From Segatella oris (GTDB taxonomy: Bacteria; Bacteroidota; Bacteroidia; Bacteroidales; Bacteroidaceae), in the NCBI RefSeq assembly GCF_900637655.1, contig NZ_LR134384.1:744001-808000 (forward strand): a stretch of DNA of 64,000 nucleotides. Direction: 5' to 3'. The position numbers and the translations under genes were made by a program. Position 1 is the stretch's first letter. Every line of letters starts with the position of its first letter. This document shows positions 36,008 through 45,297 of this stretch, piece by piece. The notes below the pieces were generated by a model. It was given only the letters and a program-made list of their open reading frames with translations. It searched no databases and was not told the DNA's origin.

Positions 36008-37336
36008 TTATGATTTCGGGCGCTTTTTCAATAGCATATAGCCGGCAATACCGCCTATGATAGATGCTGCAAAGATACCAACTTTCGACTGAATAACGCT
36101 CTCCGACGAGTTAAAAGCAAGCATAGTGACAAACATTGACATGGTAAATCCAATGGAAGCAAGAAAGCCCAAGCCGATGATGATGCGCCATGTCATGGAG
36201 TGAGAACGGCGTCCAAGCCCCAGTTTTTCCATGAGCCAAACGGCAAAAGCAATGCCAATGGGCTTGCCAAGCAGCAGACCTGCCATGACACCGAGCGCCA
36301 CATGATTGGCACTCAGCGTACTGAAATCCATGTCGACAAACGACACTCCTGCATTCGAAAGGGCGAAAATAGGCATGACAACAAACGAAACAAACGGATG
36401 AAGTGCATGCTCCAAACGCTGTAAAGGAGGCGTTGCCTGCATGGAATCTGCCTTTACTCGCGTCAGGATATCCAATTGTTCGGGCTCTAAAGTGCGCACA
36501 TCATTGGGTTCGGCTTGCTCGAACTGACGCGTCAGTTTGTGTATTCTCGCGATGAATGTTGCCTCAGAAATGCGCGAGTCTGCAGGTATAACCATGGCAG
36601 CAAGTACGGCAGAAATGGTGGCATGTATACCTGAAGTGAGGAAGGAAAGCCATACACCTCCGATGCCGATAAGCCCGTAAAACCACACGTTTTTGATGCC
36701 CAATCGGTTGCCGGCAAACATGATTCCGAGGAACAGGATGCCCAAAGCAAGACTCGAAAACGAGATGTTTGAGGTATAGAAAAGGGCTATCACAACCACT
36801 GAACCAAGGTCGTCGACAATGGCAAGTGTGGTCAGAAACACTTTTGCTGACACTGGAATGCGGTCGCCTACCATATATAATACGGCCAAAGCAAAGGCGA
36901 TGTCAGTGGCCATGGGTATTCCCCAGCCATGAGAAAAGGGCGTTCCAAGATTGAAAAGTAGATAGATCAATGCGGGAACAAGCATGCCGAAGACGGCCGC
37001 AGCAACAGGAAGTGTGACCTTACGGAGGTCGCGAAGCTCGCCACCTATAAACTCTCTCTTCAGTTCCAAGCCCACAACGAAGAAGAACATCGACATGAGT
37101 CCGTCGTTAATCCAATGGGCAACACTGAAGTTGAGCACTGATTTTCCATCTACGATAAAACCGAAATGATGCTCTAAGAAATGGAGATAATCACTGCGTA
37201 AGGGCGAGTTGGCCAGCAGAAGTGCAAGCACAACGAAGACGGCAAGCACTATTCCGCTCGACTTTTCGCGTTGTGTGAATTGCAAAATCGGTAAGAGTAA
37301 GCGGTGTTCTATCTGTTTCTGATAACGTTTTCTCAT
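36008..37336 (-). CDS. nhaA: Na+/H+ antiporter NhaA
   Basis: 442 residues with about twelve membrane segments. Family signatures: SAHWINDGLMSMFFFVVGLE near residue 70-90, MATDIAFALAVLYMVGDRIP (with the conserved Asp), and TTLAIVDDLGSVVVIALFYT with the DD pair that binds Na+ (D163/D164 in E. coli). It exchanges Na+ for H+ across the inner membrane for pH and salt balance. It is longer than E. coli NhaA (388) owing to a soluble loop at about 270-320, common in Bacteroidetes. A TATCTTTG box lies about 90 bases upstream. Confidence 0.93.
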   Translation of the reverse strand: MRKRYQKQIEHRLLLPILQFTQREKSSGIVLAVFVVLALLLANSPLRSDYLHFLEHHFGFIVDGKSVLNFSVAHWINDGLMSMFFFVVGLELKREFIGGELRDLRKVTLPVAAAVFGMLVPALIYLLFNLGTPFSHGWGIPMATDIAFALAVLYMVGDRIPVSAKVFLTTLAIVDDLGSVVVIALFYTSNISFSSLALGILFLGIMFAGNRLGIKNVWFYGLIGIGGVWLSFLTSGIHATISAVLAAMVIPADSRISEATFIARIHKLTRQFEQAEPNDVRTLEPEQLDILTRVKADSMQATPPLQRLEHALHPFVSFVVMPIFALSNAGVSFVDMDFSTLSANHVALGVMAGLLLGKPIGIAFAVWLMEKLGLGRRSHSMTWRIIIGLGFLASIGFTMSMFVTMLAFNSSESVIQSKVGIFAASIIGGIAGYMLLKKRPKS

Positions 37337-37427
37337 TGTTCCTGTCGTTTGTTTCCTGTCTATATATATGAAAAATGAAATGGGGTTGCTTCAAAACTGC
37401 GCTGCCTTGCGCATGCCTTTCGCTTTG

Positions 37428-37435
37428 CAAAGATA
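37428..37435 (-). promoter_or_regulatory. -7 promoter box for nhaA
   Basis: TATCTTTG on the minus strand, about 92 bases upstream of the start, giving a longer leader than usual. Confidence 0.5.
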
Positions 37436-37597
37436 AACGAAAAAGTTGAAAACACGCCTATTTTTCCCCTTAGCTTTCGCTGATTTGGCTTGAGATGAAG
37501 GAAGCGGTAATGGAGAACTAATATAACAGCAAGCGTTAAATTACTTTAACGTAGGGCAAATGGCTTAGGTATAAAGGGCAATATGCAAACTCTTTTG

Positions 37598-37605
37598 TAA
37601 TTTTG
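37598..37605 (+). promoter_or_regulatory. -7 promoter box for the DUF389 gene
   Basis: TAATTTTG fits TAnnTTTG and lies 18 bases before ATG 37623. Confidence 0.5.
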
Positions 37606-37622
37606 CAGCAAAACAAATAAAT

Positions 37623-38975
37623 ATGGAAAGCAATGAAAAATCGCTATGGCAGGTGATTAAAGGGTATTTCAATGCACTGCCAGATAAGGAGAACGAGGAG
37701 GAAACTATACAGCAAATTAGCAGTGGAGTAGCCTTTCATGGCTCCAATTTATGGGTCTTAGTGTTTGCTGTTTTCATAGCATCTTTAGGGCTAAATGTCA
37801 ACTCTACAGCAGTCATTATCGGTGCAATGCTCATCTCTCCACTCATGGGACCCATCATTGGTATGGGGCTTGGTGTGGGTATAAATGACCTGGTCTTGCT
37901 GAAAAGATCAATTAAAAATTACCTTGTTGCGACAGGAATCAGCGTTTTAACAGCCACGCTTTACTTTCTTATTACACCTTTGAACGAGGCTCAGTCAGAG
38001 CTTTTGGCGCGTACTTCGCCCACGCTTTACGATGTTCTCATCGCTCTTTGCGGTGGTGCTGCAGGCATCTTGGCTCTCTCTACAAAGGGAAAGGGCAATG
38101 TTATCCCTGGCGTTGCTATTGCTACAGCTTTAATGCCACCCCTATGTACAGCTGGATATGGACTTGCCATGGGCGAATCGAGTTTCTTTTTTGGAGCATT
38201 CTATCTCTTTTTTATCAATACGGTGTTTATTGCTTTGGCAACTTTCATTGGTGTTCGAATGCTTCGCTTCAAGCAAAGAAGATTCATAGACGATGCACGT
38301 TTGCGGAAGATGAAGCAATATATCATAGGAATCGTGGTGCTAACCATGCTTCCAGCAGCCTATATGACTCTGCAAATCATTCGACAAAGTGTGATAGAAA
38401 ATAATGCAAGAAGATTTGTACGTACTGAACTTTCTTTCAAAGGCACAAGGATTATCTCACAAAACTATGACACAAAGGGCAAGGTGTTGAATGTTGTTGC
38501 CGTGGGAAAAACTATCTCAAAGAAGGCAATCTGCGAGGCAGAGAAGATGTTGGAAGCCTACAATTTAGCAGACTATAAACTGCATGTGATACAGGGTTCG
38601 CAGTCGGATAGTCTGCTCATGGCCAACCAAATGCTTGGAACGGGAACAACAAGTGAACAGGTTAGTAAGCAGAAACTCATAGAGCAGTCAGCTCAAATCA
38701 ATGACCTTGAGCAAAAACTTGAGAAGTTTACACGCTATACTGAACTGACAAAAGATGTTCGAGAAGAATTAAAATCTATGTATCCAACAGCCAAACTCGT
38801 TGCGATTGCTCAGATTCCAGAAACCAAAACAGATACTGTTGTTACGAAAAGCCACGTTATGGCTGTTGTTAGTTGCCTACGCCCACTCAACAATCCTGAT
38901 AGAGAACGATTGCAAAGTTGGCTGAAATTAAGAACAAAATCCGATAGTTTGAAGCTTATTGTGACGCAGAATTAA
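37623..38975 (+). CDS. DUF389 integral membrane protein
   Basis: 450 residues. The DUF389 core (about 35-200) is recognisable by FAVFIASLGLNVNSTAVIIG, AMLISPLMGPIIGMGLG and NVIPGVAIATALMPPLCTAG, with about six membrane helices. A C-terminal soluble part (about 250-450) contains a predicted coiled coil (KLIEQSAQINDLEQKLEKF). DUF389 proteins are widespread and of unknown function. The gene is monocistronic, with its own promoter box and terminator. Confidence 0.88.
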   Translation: MESNEKSLWQVIKGYFNALPDKENEEETIQQISSGVAFHGSNLWVLVFAVFIASLGLNVNSTAVIIGAMLISPLMGPIIGMGLGVGINDLVLLKRSIKNYLVATGISVLTATLYFLITPLNEAQSELLARTSPTLYDVLIALCGGAAGILALSTKGKGNVIPGVAIATALMPPLCTAGYGLAMGESSFFFGAFYLFFINTVFIALATFIGVRMLRFKQRRFIDDARLRKMKQYIIGIVVLTMLPAAYMTLQIIRQSVIENNARRFVRTELSFKGTRIISQNYDTKGKVLNVVAVGKTISKKAICEAEKMLEAYNLADYKLHVIQGSQSDSLLMANQMLGTGTTSEQVSKQKLIEQSAQINDLEQKLEKFTRYTELTKDVREELKSMYPTAKLVAIAQIPETKTDTVVTKSHVMAVVSCLRPLNNPDRERLQSWLKLRTKSDSLKLIVTQN

Positions 38976-38983
38976 GAGTAAGA

Positions 38984-39030
38984 GGGGGCGGAAAAGTTGA
39001 TTTTCCTTGTAAACTTTTATCCCCTTTTTT
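38984..39030 (+). terminator. Intrinsic terminator after the DUF389 gene
   Basis: GGGG/CCCC and GAAAAGTT/AACTTTT arms (38984-39025) form a stem around ATTTTCCTTG, followed by six T. Confidence 0.8.
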
Positions 39031-39383
39031 AACACTTCTTGGCGCCGCCAAATAGAAATGAAAACGCAATTTCTGCACTTGTGCAAAGCCATTTCATAGT
39101 TCCGATGCTCTCATTTCTATCATCTTGCACCGCGTTTTGACGCTAATTGCATTGCTATCTGCGTCAAAACATGCGATAATCTCATGCAAAATGCAAGGCA
39201 ATTTGACGCAAATCGCATGATTTTTCAGTGTTGTTTTTTCTTGTAATTTGCCTTTGTTTTCGTAACGTTTTGGCTGTCAAAGCGTTGCTGACTCGCAGAA
39301 TGCGCTGCATATTTTGAACGAGGACAGCATGCTTTTTGAATTCGCCGAGCATTCAAGAGCAATTGTAAAGTTCTTTAAAAAGA
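39030..39383 (-). repeat. Dispersed intergenic repeat family B, copy 2
   Basis: Inverted copy of 8525-8900. It fills nearly all of the gap between the DUF389 gene and the convergent prolyl oligopeptidase gene. The shared right-hand end (AGAAGTGTTAAAAAA on the minus strand) abuts the terminator T-run. Confidence 0.75.
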
Positions 39384-39441
39384 TTTAACCTATTTTCCGC
39401 TTCATTTGATTTCGGGTTTCCAAATCAACCGTTTCAGGGAT

Positions 39442-41538
39442 TTATTTGCCCATGTTGGCCAGAATGAAACTATAGATATCGGCCTGTTCTTCAATCTGTT
39501 TGCTCAACGGTTTGCCTCCGCCGTGGCCCGCTTTCGAGTCGATGCGGATGAGCACGGGCGCCTTTCCGCCCTGGCATTCCTGCATGGTTGCCGCAAACTT
39601 GAAGCTATGTGCCGGCACAACTCGGTCGTCATGGTCGGCCGTGGTGATGAGCGTTGCGGGATAACTCACGCCTTTCTTCAGGTTGTGGAGCGGAGAATAG
39701 CCTCGCAAGTAGTTGAACATTTCCTTGCTGTCTGCCGATGTTCCATAGTCGGGAGCCCAGTTCCAACCAATCGTAAACTTGTGATATCGCAGCATGTCGA
39801 GCACGCCAACCTGGGGTATGCAGACTTGAAACAGGTCGGGACGTTGGGTTAAACAGGCTCCGACAAGCAGTCCGCCGTTGCTTCCTCCGACGATAGCGAG
39901 ATGCTTTTTATCGGTATATTTGTTGGCAATGAGCCATTCGGCAGCAGCGATGAAGTCGTCGAACACATTCTGTTTCTGCATCTTTGTGCCTGCCTTGTGC
40001 CATGCTTCGCCATACTCGCTTCCGCCTCTTAGGTTCACTTGTACATAGATACCGCCCTGCTCCATGAATGGAATTCGCATGGAAGAGAAGTAGGGTGGCA
40101 ACGCAACATTAAAGCCCCCGTAGCCATAGAGATATACAGGATTCTTGCCATTGAGCTTCAAATCTTTGCGGTAAGTGAGGAACATCGGTACGCGGGTTCC
40201 GTCTTTACTCGCATAAAACACCTGTTTGGTGACGAAGTCATTCGGCTTGAAATTCACCTTCGGTTGGCTGTAAACGCGACTCGTTCTGCTGTCGGTGTCA
40301 AACTGATATACTGTGCCGGGAACGGTGAACGAACTGAAAGAGAAGAAGCATTCCGGCTCATTTCGCTCGCCCGAAAAACTCACACTGCCGACCGATGGCA
40401 GTTTGATTTCGCCTATATTACGGCCTTCAAGCGTGTAAAGGTAACAATGAGAACTGGCGTCCTTACTGTAGTTCAGCACCATCTTTCCATGGGTGAAAGT
40501 GACGTCATCAAGCACATATTCTGCTTCGGGAACAAGCACTTTCCAATCCTTAATGCCTGGCTTGGCGAGGTTGGCCAACATCAAACGGTTCTTCTGTGCC
40601 CCTGAGTTAGTGAAGATATAGATGCTGTCTCCCACGGTCTGTACAGGCGAATACTGAAGGTTCATGTCGTTGGTCATCTGCACGAACTGAGCGTCGGGAC
40701 GTCGCAAGTCGCGCACATAGAGGTTGTTTCCGCTGCCTTCTCCCGACTCCGTCAGATACATTACGGTTTCTTCTTTGTTGACTATTACGTCATAAAAACG
40801 CAGTGGAAATGCCGGATTTTGATAGAACAATTCATCCTCGCTCTGCGGAGTTCCGAGCTTGTGATAATAGATTTTATGCACTTCGTTCTTGCTTGTGAAG
40901 GCATGACCTGTGGGTGCATCGTAGGCACTGTAATAGAAACCGTCGCCTCTCCAGGCTGCATTGCTGAACTTTGCCCATTCGATATGGTCGGTCAGGTCTT
41001 GCCCTGTTTCGAGATCTTTCACGTAGATTTCCTGCCAATCGCTCCCGTTTCGACTCACGATATAAGCCATATAGCGGCCATTATGAGAGAAACTGACCGA
41101 CTTTAATGCCACAGTTCCGTCGCTGCTTAGCTTGTTGGGATCGAGCACTTCATGCAGTGTGCCGCCCAATTTATCCATTTTATAGAGCACACTTTGGTTC
41201 TGCAAGCCGTTGTTTTTGTAGACATACCACGTGCCATGTCGCTTGAACGGCGTGCTTACTTTTTCATAGTTGGCCACTTCCTTGAGGCGCTTCATGAGCT
41301 TTGGACGCTGTGGAAGCTGGTCAAGATAATGTCGGGTCAATGCGTTTTCTGCCGTGACCCAACGCTCTGTTTCTGCGCTGTTGTCGTCCTCGAGCGGGCG
41401 GTATGGGTCGGCAATCTGTGTGCCGAAATAGGTGTCAACGGTGTTGTCTTGAGGTGCTTTCGGATAGTGAAAGCTCTGTGCTATCATGCAGGATGCAGTC
41501 ATAGTCAATGTTGAAGTCAATAGTAATCTGATGTTCAT
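39442..41538 (-). CDS. Prolyl oligopeptidase family serine peptidase (S9A)
   Basis: 698 residues. Signal peptide (about 1-20), then the opening HYPKAPQDNTVDTYFGTQIA with DPYRPLEDDNSAETERWV, the seven-bladed propeller (about 80-420) and the C-terminal alpha/beta-hydrolase domain. Catalytic triad by motif: Ser in GGSNGGLLVG (about 552), Asp in TADHDDRVVP (about 640) and His in SKAGHGGG (about 673). It cleaves short peptides after proline, probably in the periplasm. Monocistronic, convergent with DUF389. Confidence 0.93.
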   Translation of the reverse strand: MNIRLLLTSTLTMTASCMIAQSFHYPKAPQDNTVDTYFGTQIADPYRPLEDDNSAETERWVTAENALTRHYLDQLPQRPKLMKRLKEVANYEKVSTPFKRHGTWYVYKNNGLQNQSVLYKMDKLGGTLHEVLDPNKLSSDGTVALKSVSFSHNGRYMAYIVSRNGSDWQEIYVKDLETGQDLTDHIEWAKFSNAAWRGDGFYYSAYDAPTGHAFTSKNEVHKIYYHKLGTPQSEDELFYQNPAFPLRFYDVIVNKEETVMYLTESGEGSGNNLYVRDLRRPDAQFVQMTNDMNLQYSPVQTVGDSIYIFTNSGAQKNRLMLANLAKPGIKDWKVLVPEAEYVLDDVTFTHGKMVLNYSKDASSHCYLYTLEGRNIGEIKLPSVGSVSFSGERNEPECFFSFSSFTVPGTVYQFDTDSRTSRVYSQPKVNFKPNDFVTKQVFYASKDGTRVPMFLTYRKDLKLNGKNPVYLYGYGGFNVALPPYFSSMRIPFMEQGGIYVQVNLRGGSEYGEAWHKAGTKMQKQNVFDDFIAAAEWLIANKYTDKKHLAIVGGSNGGLLVGACLTQRPDLFQVCIPQVGVLDMLRYHKFTIGWNWAPDYGTSADSKEMFNYLRGYSPLHNLKKGVSYPATLITTADHDDRVVPAHSFKFAATMQECQGGKAPVLIRIDSKAGHGGGKPLSKQIEEQADIYSFILANMGK

Positions 41539-41673
41539 CTTAAAGCCATTTCATTTGATTTATTGTACGAAATTAGGCAATCTTTTGCATGATTTCGGGA
41601 ATATAACGTTAAAAGAAGATAAAAACGAGGTCTTTTGTCACATTTGTTACTCTTCTTTGCAATGTCATATACC

Positions 41674-41681
41674 TATCTTTG
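41674..41681 (+). promoter_or_regulatory. -7 promoter box of the yecH-DUF438 pair
   Basis: TATCTTTG 31 bases before ATG 41713. A -33 element at the ideal distance is not clear. Confidence 0.55.
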
Positions 41682-41712
41682 CATACAGAAATTTAATTAA
41701 AAGTAAACAGAT

Positions 41713-41946
41713 ATGACACACGGACATGAAATACTCCACATGATGGAGGGAAAGAGTTTCGCCTCAAAGCAGGCGCTTGTTGATGCAATCATTGAACGCT
41801 TCGGCGCTGCAGAACGCTTCTGCACATGCTCTGTTGAGGGGCTTGATGCTGCAGAGATTGTCGACTTCTTAGATGATCGCGGCAAGTTTATGGAGACGCC
41901 GGATGGTGGCTTCACCGTCAATTTGGGTATGATGTGCAACCACTGA
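41713..41946 (+). CDS. YecH-type small metal-binding protein
   Basis: 77 residues: THGHEILHMMEGKSFASKQA at the N-terminus, RFCTCSVEGLDAAEIVDFL in the middle and MMCNH at the end. The His and Cys positions (HGHEILH, CTC, CNH) match the YecH/DUF2492 family of putative metal-binding proteins. It is 22 bases ahead of the DUF438 gene, a pairing that suggests joint action in redox or nitrosative stress. Confidence 0.82.
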   Translation: MTHGHEILHMMEGKSFASKQALVDAIIERFGAAERFCTCSVEGLDAAEIVDFLDDRGKFMETPDGGFTVNLGMMCNH

Positions 41947-41968
41947 ACCATAGGAAAGGAGTGATATT

Positions 41969-43447
41969 ATGGGGAAGAAGATAGACTTATCTCGCACGGT
42001 TTACGACCTCACTACCCAGTATCCGGAGCTTATTGAGGTGCTTTCGGGGCTCGGATTAACCGATATAACGAAGAAGTTTCTACGCAATTCGGTGGGCAAA
42101 CTGATAACCATTCCGAAGGGAGCAGGCATGCATGGCATCGAAATGAAAGCTGTTATCGATGCTTTGGAGCAGCAAGGTTTTGAGGTTGTTGGGGCAGGAA
42201 AGCCCGTGATGAGTGCTGAAACACTGCGCCCTGTGGCTGAAAACACGCGCACGGAGCAGTTGAAAGGCTACCTCAGACGACTTGGAAAAGGAGAGAGTTT
42301 GGAGGCAGTCCGCAAGGATTTTGCCAATGAATTCGGCGATGTAGAGGCTTCGGAGATCATGCAGGCAGAGCAGGAACTGCTGGCCGAAGGCACGCCCTTG
42401 CATGAAGTTCAGCAGCTTTGTGACATTCATTCTGCCTTGTTTCATGGGGCTACTCGTGAGGAACGCATGGCCAATGCCGAGCAGGAAGTGGCAACATCTG
42501 TCAGCCGTCATGACGAAATTCATGCCATGGCGCAGGCCAATACCCAACGCGCTGTCGACCTGTCGCATATAGACGGGCATCCCATTCAGACGTTCTTGCG
42601 TGAGAATGCGGCCCTTGAAGTGTTGCTGAAGCAGGCATTTGACGTGCTTGAAACACGTGGAGATATCACCGAATTACTATTGCGCATACGTGAACTTTCC
42701 ATTCATTATGCGAAGAAAGGCGACTTGCTCTATCCGCATCTTAAAGTAAGATATGACATCAGTGGGCCGTCACAAGTGATGTGGACTATTGATGATGAGA
42801 TACGCAACGAGCTTGGAATTCTGACACGAAAAGGCGAACATGACGAGCTGTGGTGGGGCAGAGTCGGGGCTGTTCTGAACCGCGCCAAGGAGATGATATA
42901 TAAGGAAAACAACATTCTTCTGCCCCTTTGTGCGGCCAACTTCACGGAAACGGAGTGGCAACAGATTTACCGTGACAGTAAGGATTATGCCGTCTGCCTC
43001 GGTGTCGAGCATCGCATCTGGTCGCAGGCAGAGTCAAAAGAGACCGTCAGAACACAGCATGAAGGCGAAATAGTCATGCCGGGAGGTCACCTCACTTTAG
43101 GTCAGTTGACGGCTATGCTCAACACACTTCCACTTGAAATTACCTTTGTAGATGCCGACAACTTCAATCGTTATTTCAATGAAGGGAGCAAGATATTCAA
43201 GCGTCCTTTAATGGCTATCGACCGCGAAGTCTTTAGTTGTCATCCGCCGAAAATAGAGCCGATGGTGCGCAGTATCATTGAAGATTTGCGTTCTGGAAAG
43301 CGCAGTCAGGTGCCAATGTGGGTGGAGAAATGTGGTCATCCTATGTTTGTGAACTACATGGCTGTGCGAGATGACGAAGGAAACTATATCGGAACGGTCG
43401 AAGTTGTGCAGGATATGGAGTTTGCAAAGAAGCACTTTCAACGGTAA
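41969..43447 (+). CDS. DUF438/hemerythrin/PAS protein
   Basis: 492 residues. The N-terminal DUF1858-like part (about 5-65: LTTQYPELIEVLSGLGLTD) precedes a DUF438 segment (about 90-160: LKGYLRRLGKGESLEAVRKD), a hemerythrin-like four-helix domain (about 195-320) with HPIQTFLRENAALE, IHYAKKGDLLYPHL and HDELWW supplying the iron ligands, and a C-terminal PAS domain (about 370-490: MLNTLPLEITFVDADNFNRY). Proteins of this layout are thought to sense or handle NO or oxygen in anaerobes, related in function to Ric-type iron-sulfur repair. No output domain is present. Confidence 0.9.
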   Translation: MGKKIDLSRTVYDLTTQYPELIEVLSGLGLTDITKKFLRNSVGKLITIPKGAGMHGIEMKAVIDALEQQGFEVVGAGKPVMSAETLRPVAENTRTEQLKGYLRRLGKGESLEAVRKDFANEFGDVEASEIMQAEQELLAEGTPLHEVQQLCDIHSALFHGATREERMANAEQEVATSVSRHDEIHAMAQANTQRAVDLSHIDGHPIQTFLRENAALEVLLKQAFDVLETRGDITELLLRIRELSIHYAKKGDLLYPHLKVRYDISGPSQVMWTIDDEIRNELGILTRKGEHDELWWGRVGAVLNRAKEMIYKENNILLPLCAANFTETEWQQIYRDSKDYAVCLGVEHRIWSQAESKETVRTQHEGEIVMPGGHLTLGQLTAMLNTLPLEITFVDADNFNRYFNEGSKIFKRPLMAIDREVFSCHPPKIEPMVRSIIEDLRSGKRSQVPMWVEKCGHPMFVNYMAVRDDEGNYIGTVEVVQDMEFAKKHFQR

Positions 43448-43728
43448 AAAGTATCGGTTCAACTCTTTGATTATACATACTTATAAGATTAAAATAGGAA
43501 AAGGGTTACGATTTGGTTACTACTCAAATTCCCCGAACTTCCTTGATGTTGTTAATATTTTCAAAAGTAATAGTTCCTGTAAAATCAAGATAACACTTTT
43601 TAATTGTTTGGTTTATAGTATCATATTGATTTTGCCCTGTAATTTATATAAATCCACCACCTCTGAGACGCTAGCTATCTTCAGAAGCAGCATTACCATT
43701 TTAAGGATTTTCATAAACAAGAACTCAT

Positions 43729-44460
43729 TCATTTTTTGTTAACGCGATTTTCTTTTAACTCCCCATTATAATTCTTACAATCTAGAATAAGTTTATTCTG
43801 GGGAGATTTTATACGTTTGAGTTTTAATGAAATTGGTTTTGAAAAACCATTGTTATACGTTATTATAACGTATTGAGAATTTACATTTTTAATATATACA
43901 CTGTGCCAAAAATATGTATCTTGCATATTATTTACCAATTGATGGATGTTTATCTTGTGTATATGAGAATTCTTTAAATCTATTAATAAAATTGTCCCAT
44001 CATCTTGATTGTTATTAATTTGAAGACATAATAATAGCTCTTCTTTTATACGGTAAGCAATTCTGTTTTGCATATTCTCTCCACATAAGATAAGGCATTT
44101 CCCATGAAAGAAATCTGTGCCTGTTTTTTTTTCGTACAACTCTATCCCCAGCATACTATTTGCTATGAAATAGGTTATGCAAAAATAATCTGTAAAATCT
44201 ATCCCCTCATAGCGGGAGTTATATTTCTTCCACAAAACAGTGTCATTCATGTATATCTGATTTTCGGTGATGATATTCTTCTTAGAATTACCATTCTTTA
44301 AAAAGAAATACAATAAGGAATCACCTCTTTGGTTTGTAACGCTCAATTCATATCCTGACTTCAGCGTATAATGCTCTTCTATTTTATTTTGTGCATATAT
44401 ACTTATTGGCAAAAATAAAAAGAAGAGAGAATATAATATGTATATTTTTTTTCTTTTCAT
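43729..44460 (-). CDS. Secreted protein of unknown function at the end of the T6SS cargo operon
   Basis: 243 residues from ATG 44460, which opens into a signal peptide (KIYILYSLFFLFLPISIYAQ); an earlier in-frame ATG at 44490 is less likely. The mature chain is rich in beta-strand-like stretches (YVIITYNNGFSKPISLKLKR) and Asn/Lys, AT-rich like its neighbours. No family is recognised. It is last on the minus strand, 45 bases after the 204-residue gene, in the usual place of an immunity protein; whether it neutralises the CHAP amidase or another effector is unknown. Downstream, 43448-43728 holds nothing recognisable. Confidence 0.6.
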   Translation of the reverse strand: MKRKKIYILYSLFFLFLPISIYAQNKIEEHYTLKSGYELSVTNQRGDSLLYFFLKNGNSKKNIITENQIYMNDTVLWKKYNSRYEGIDFTDYFCITYFIANSMLGIELYEKKTGTDFFHGKCLILCGENMQNRIAYRIKEELLLCLQINNNQDDGTILLIDLKNSHIHKINIHQLVNNMQDTYFWHSVYIKNVNSQYVIITYNNGFSKPISLKLKRIKSPQNKLILDCKNYNGELKENRVNKK

Positions 44461-44505
44461 ATAAATGATTTTCCAAAATACCATTTCCAATTATATTTCA
44501 AAGTT

Positions 44506-45120
44506 TTATTTCTTTTTTCCTTTAAACAGTCTGTCGAATTCCTCTTCAGATAGGAAGTGTGCCAAGTATTGTTCCACATACTGACGAGTAGCTTCCGGGC
44601 TGACTTTCTCTGCATTATGAAAACTTAAATACTCTATTTCCTTTGTATTATTGTACAAATGAGTCGACTTGATAACGAATATCGGCATCGGCAAGTCCTT
44701 TGTTCCGTATTTTGCATCGTTCCATTGAATAGTATTTGCATAGGCTATAATAGTGGCTTGATAGTTATAGATATGAGATCTCCGTTCTTCATCCAAATCA
44801 TATTTTATCTTACTGTCTAAATCAATATCGCTGAATGATACGATAGCGATATGCTTACGATATTGGGGGGAATAGAATATGAACTGCCTATAATCTCTCG
44901 CCCCTTTTCTCCCATCTCTAAATTTGTAACGCTCTCTTTTCTCTTCATATAGTTTGGGAATTGTCAGTTTAATCACTTTCGATTGCTTCAGATATGTATC
45001 CACATAATCATAGGCATCACTGTTACCTCGAAAGAAAAAATAGGTAGTGAAAGAAAAATATAATGGTACAAGCACAAGATTGGCTATTATAAATGGCGAG
45101 TTTATCCTTAGTTTCATCAT
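44506..45120 (-). CDS. Membrane-anchored protein of unknown function in the T6SS cargo operon
   Basis: 204 residues starting MMKLRINSPFIIANLVLVPL, with one N-terminal hydrophobic segment (about 8-30), the rest predicted periplasmic: KVIKLTIPKLYEEKRERYKF, RDYRQFIFYSPQYRKHIAIV, and an acidic/basic C-terminus ending FDRLFKGKKK. No family is recognised. The start lies six bases after the stop of the IS-disrupted gene, indicating an operon. A role in immunity against a periplasm-acting effector is an inference from layout. Confidence 0.6.
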   Translation of the reverse strand: MMKLRINSPFIIANLVLVPLYFSFTTYFFFRGNSDAYDYVDTYLKQSKVIKLTIPKLYEEKRERYKFRDGRKGARDYRQFIFYSPQYRKHIAIVSFSDIDLDSKIKYDLDEERRSHIYNYQATIIAYANTIQWNDAKYGTKDLPMPIFVIKSTHLYNNTKEIEYLSFHNAEKVSPEATRQYVEQYLAHFLSEEEFDRLFKGKKK

Positions 45121-45297
45121 TTATCTCATGTTTGATTGGCAATAATATCCATAAAATTCTTATTCAAATCTTCATCGTTCTGGTCTGAATCATTTTCTGC
45201 TATTACTCTTTTGGATGCAGCATCAGTATTATGAGTTTCTTGGAAATCAGAATACCTGGAGGAAATCGGTGGACTTGGCCAAAGACTTGTCTAATTT

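Noticed and set aside
41643..41690. Possible NO-responsive (HcpR-like) site ahead of the yecH-DUF438 pair
   Set aside because: Only a half-site TTGTTAC is visible; no dyad partner at a sensible spacing.
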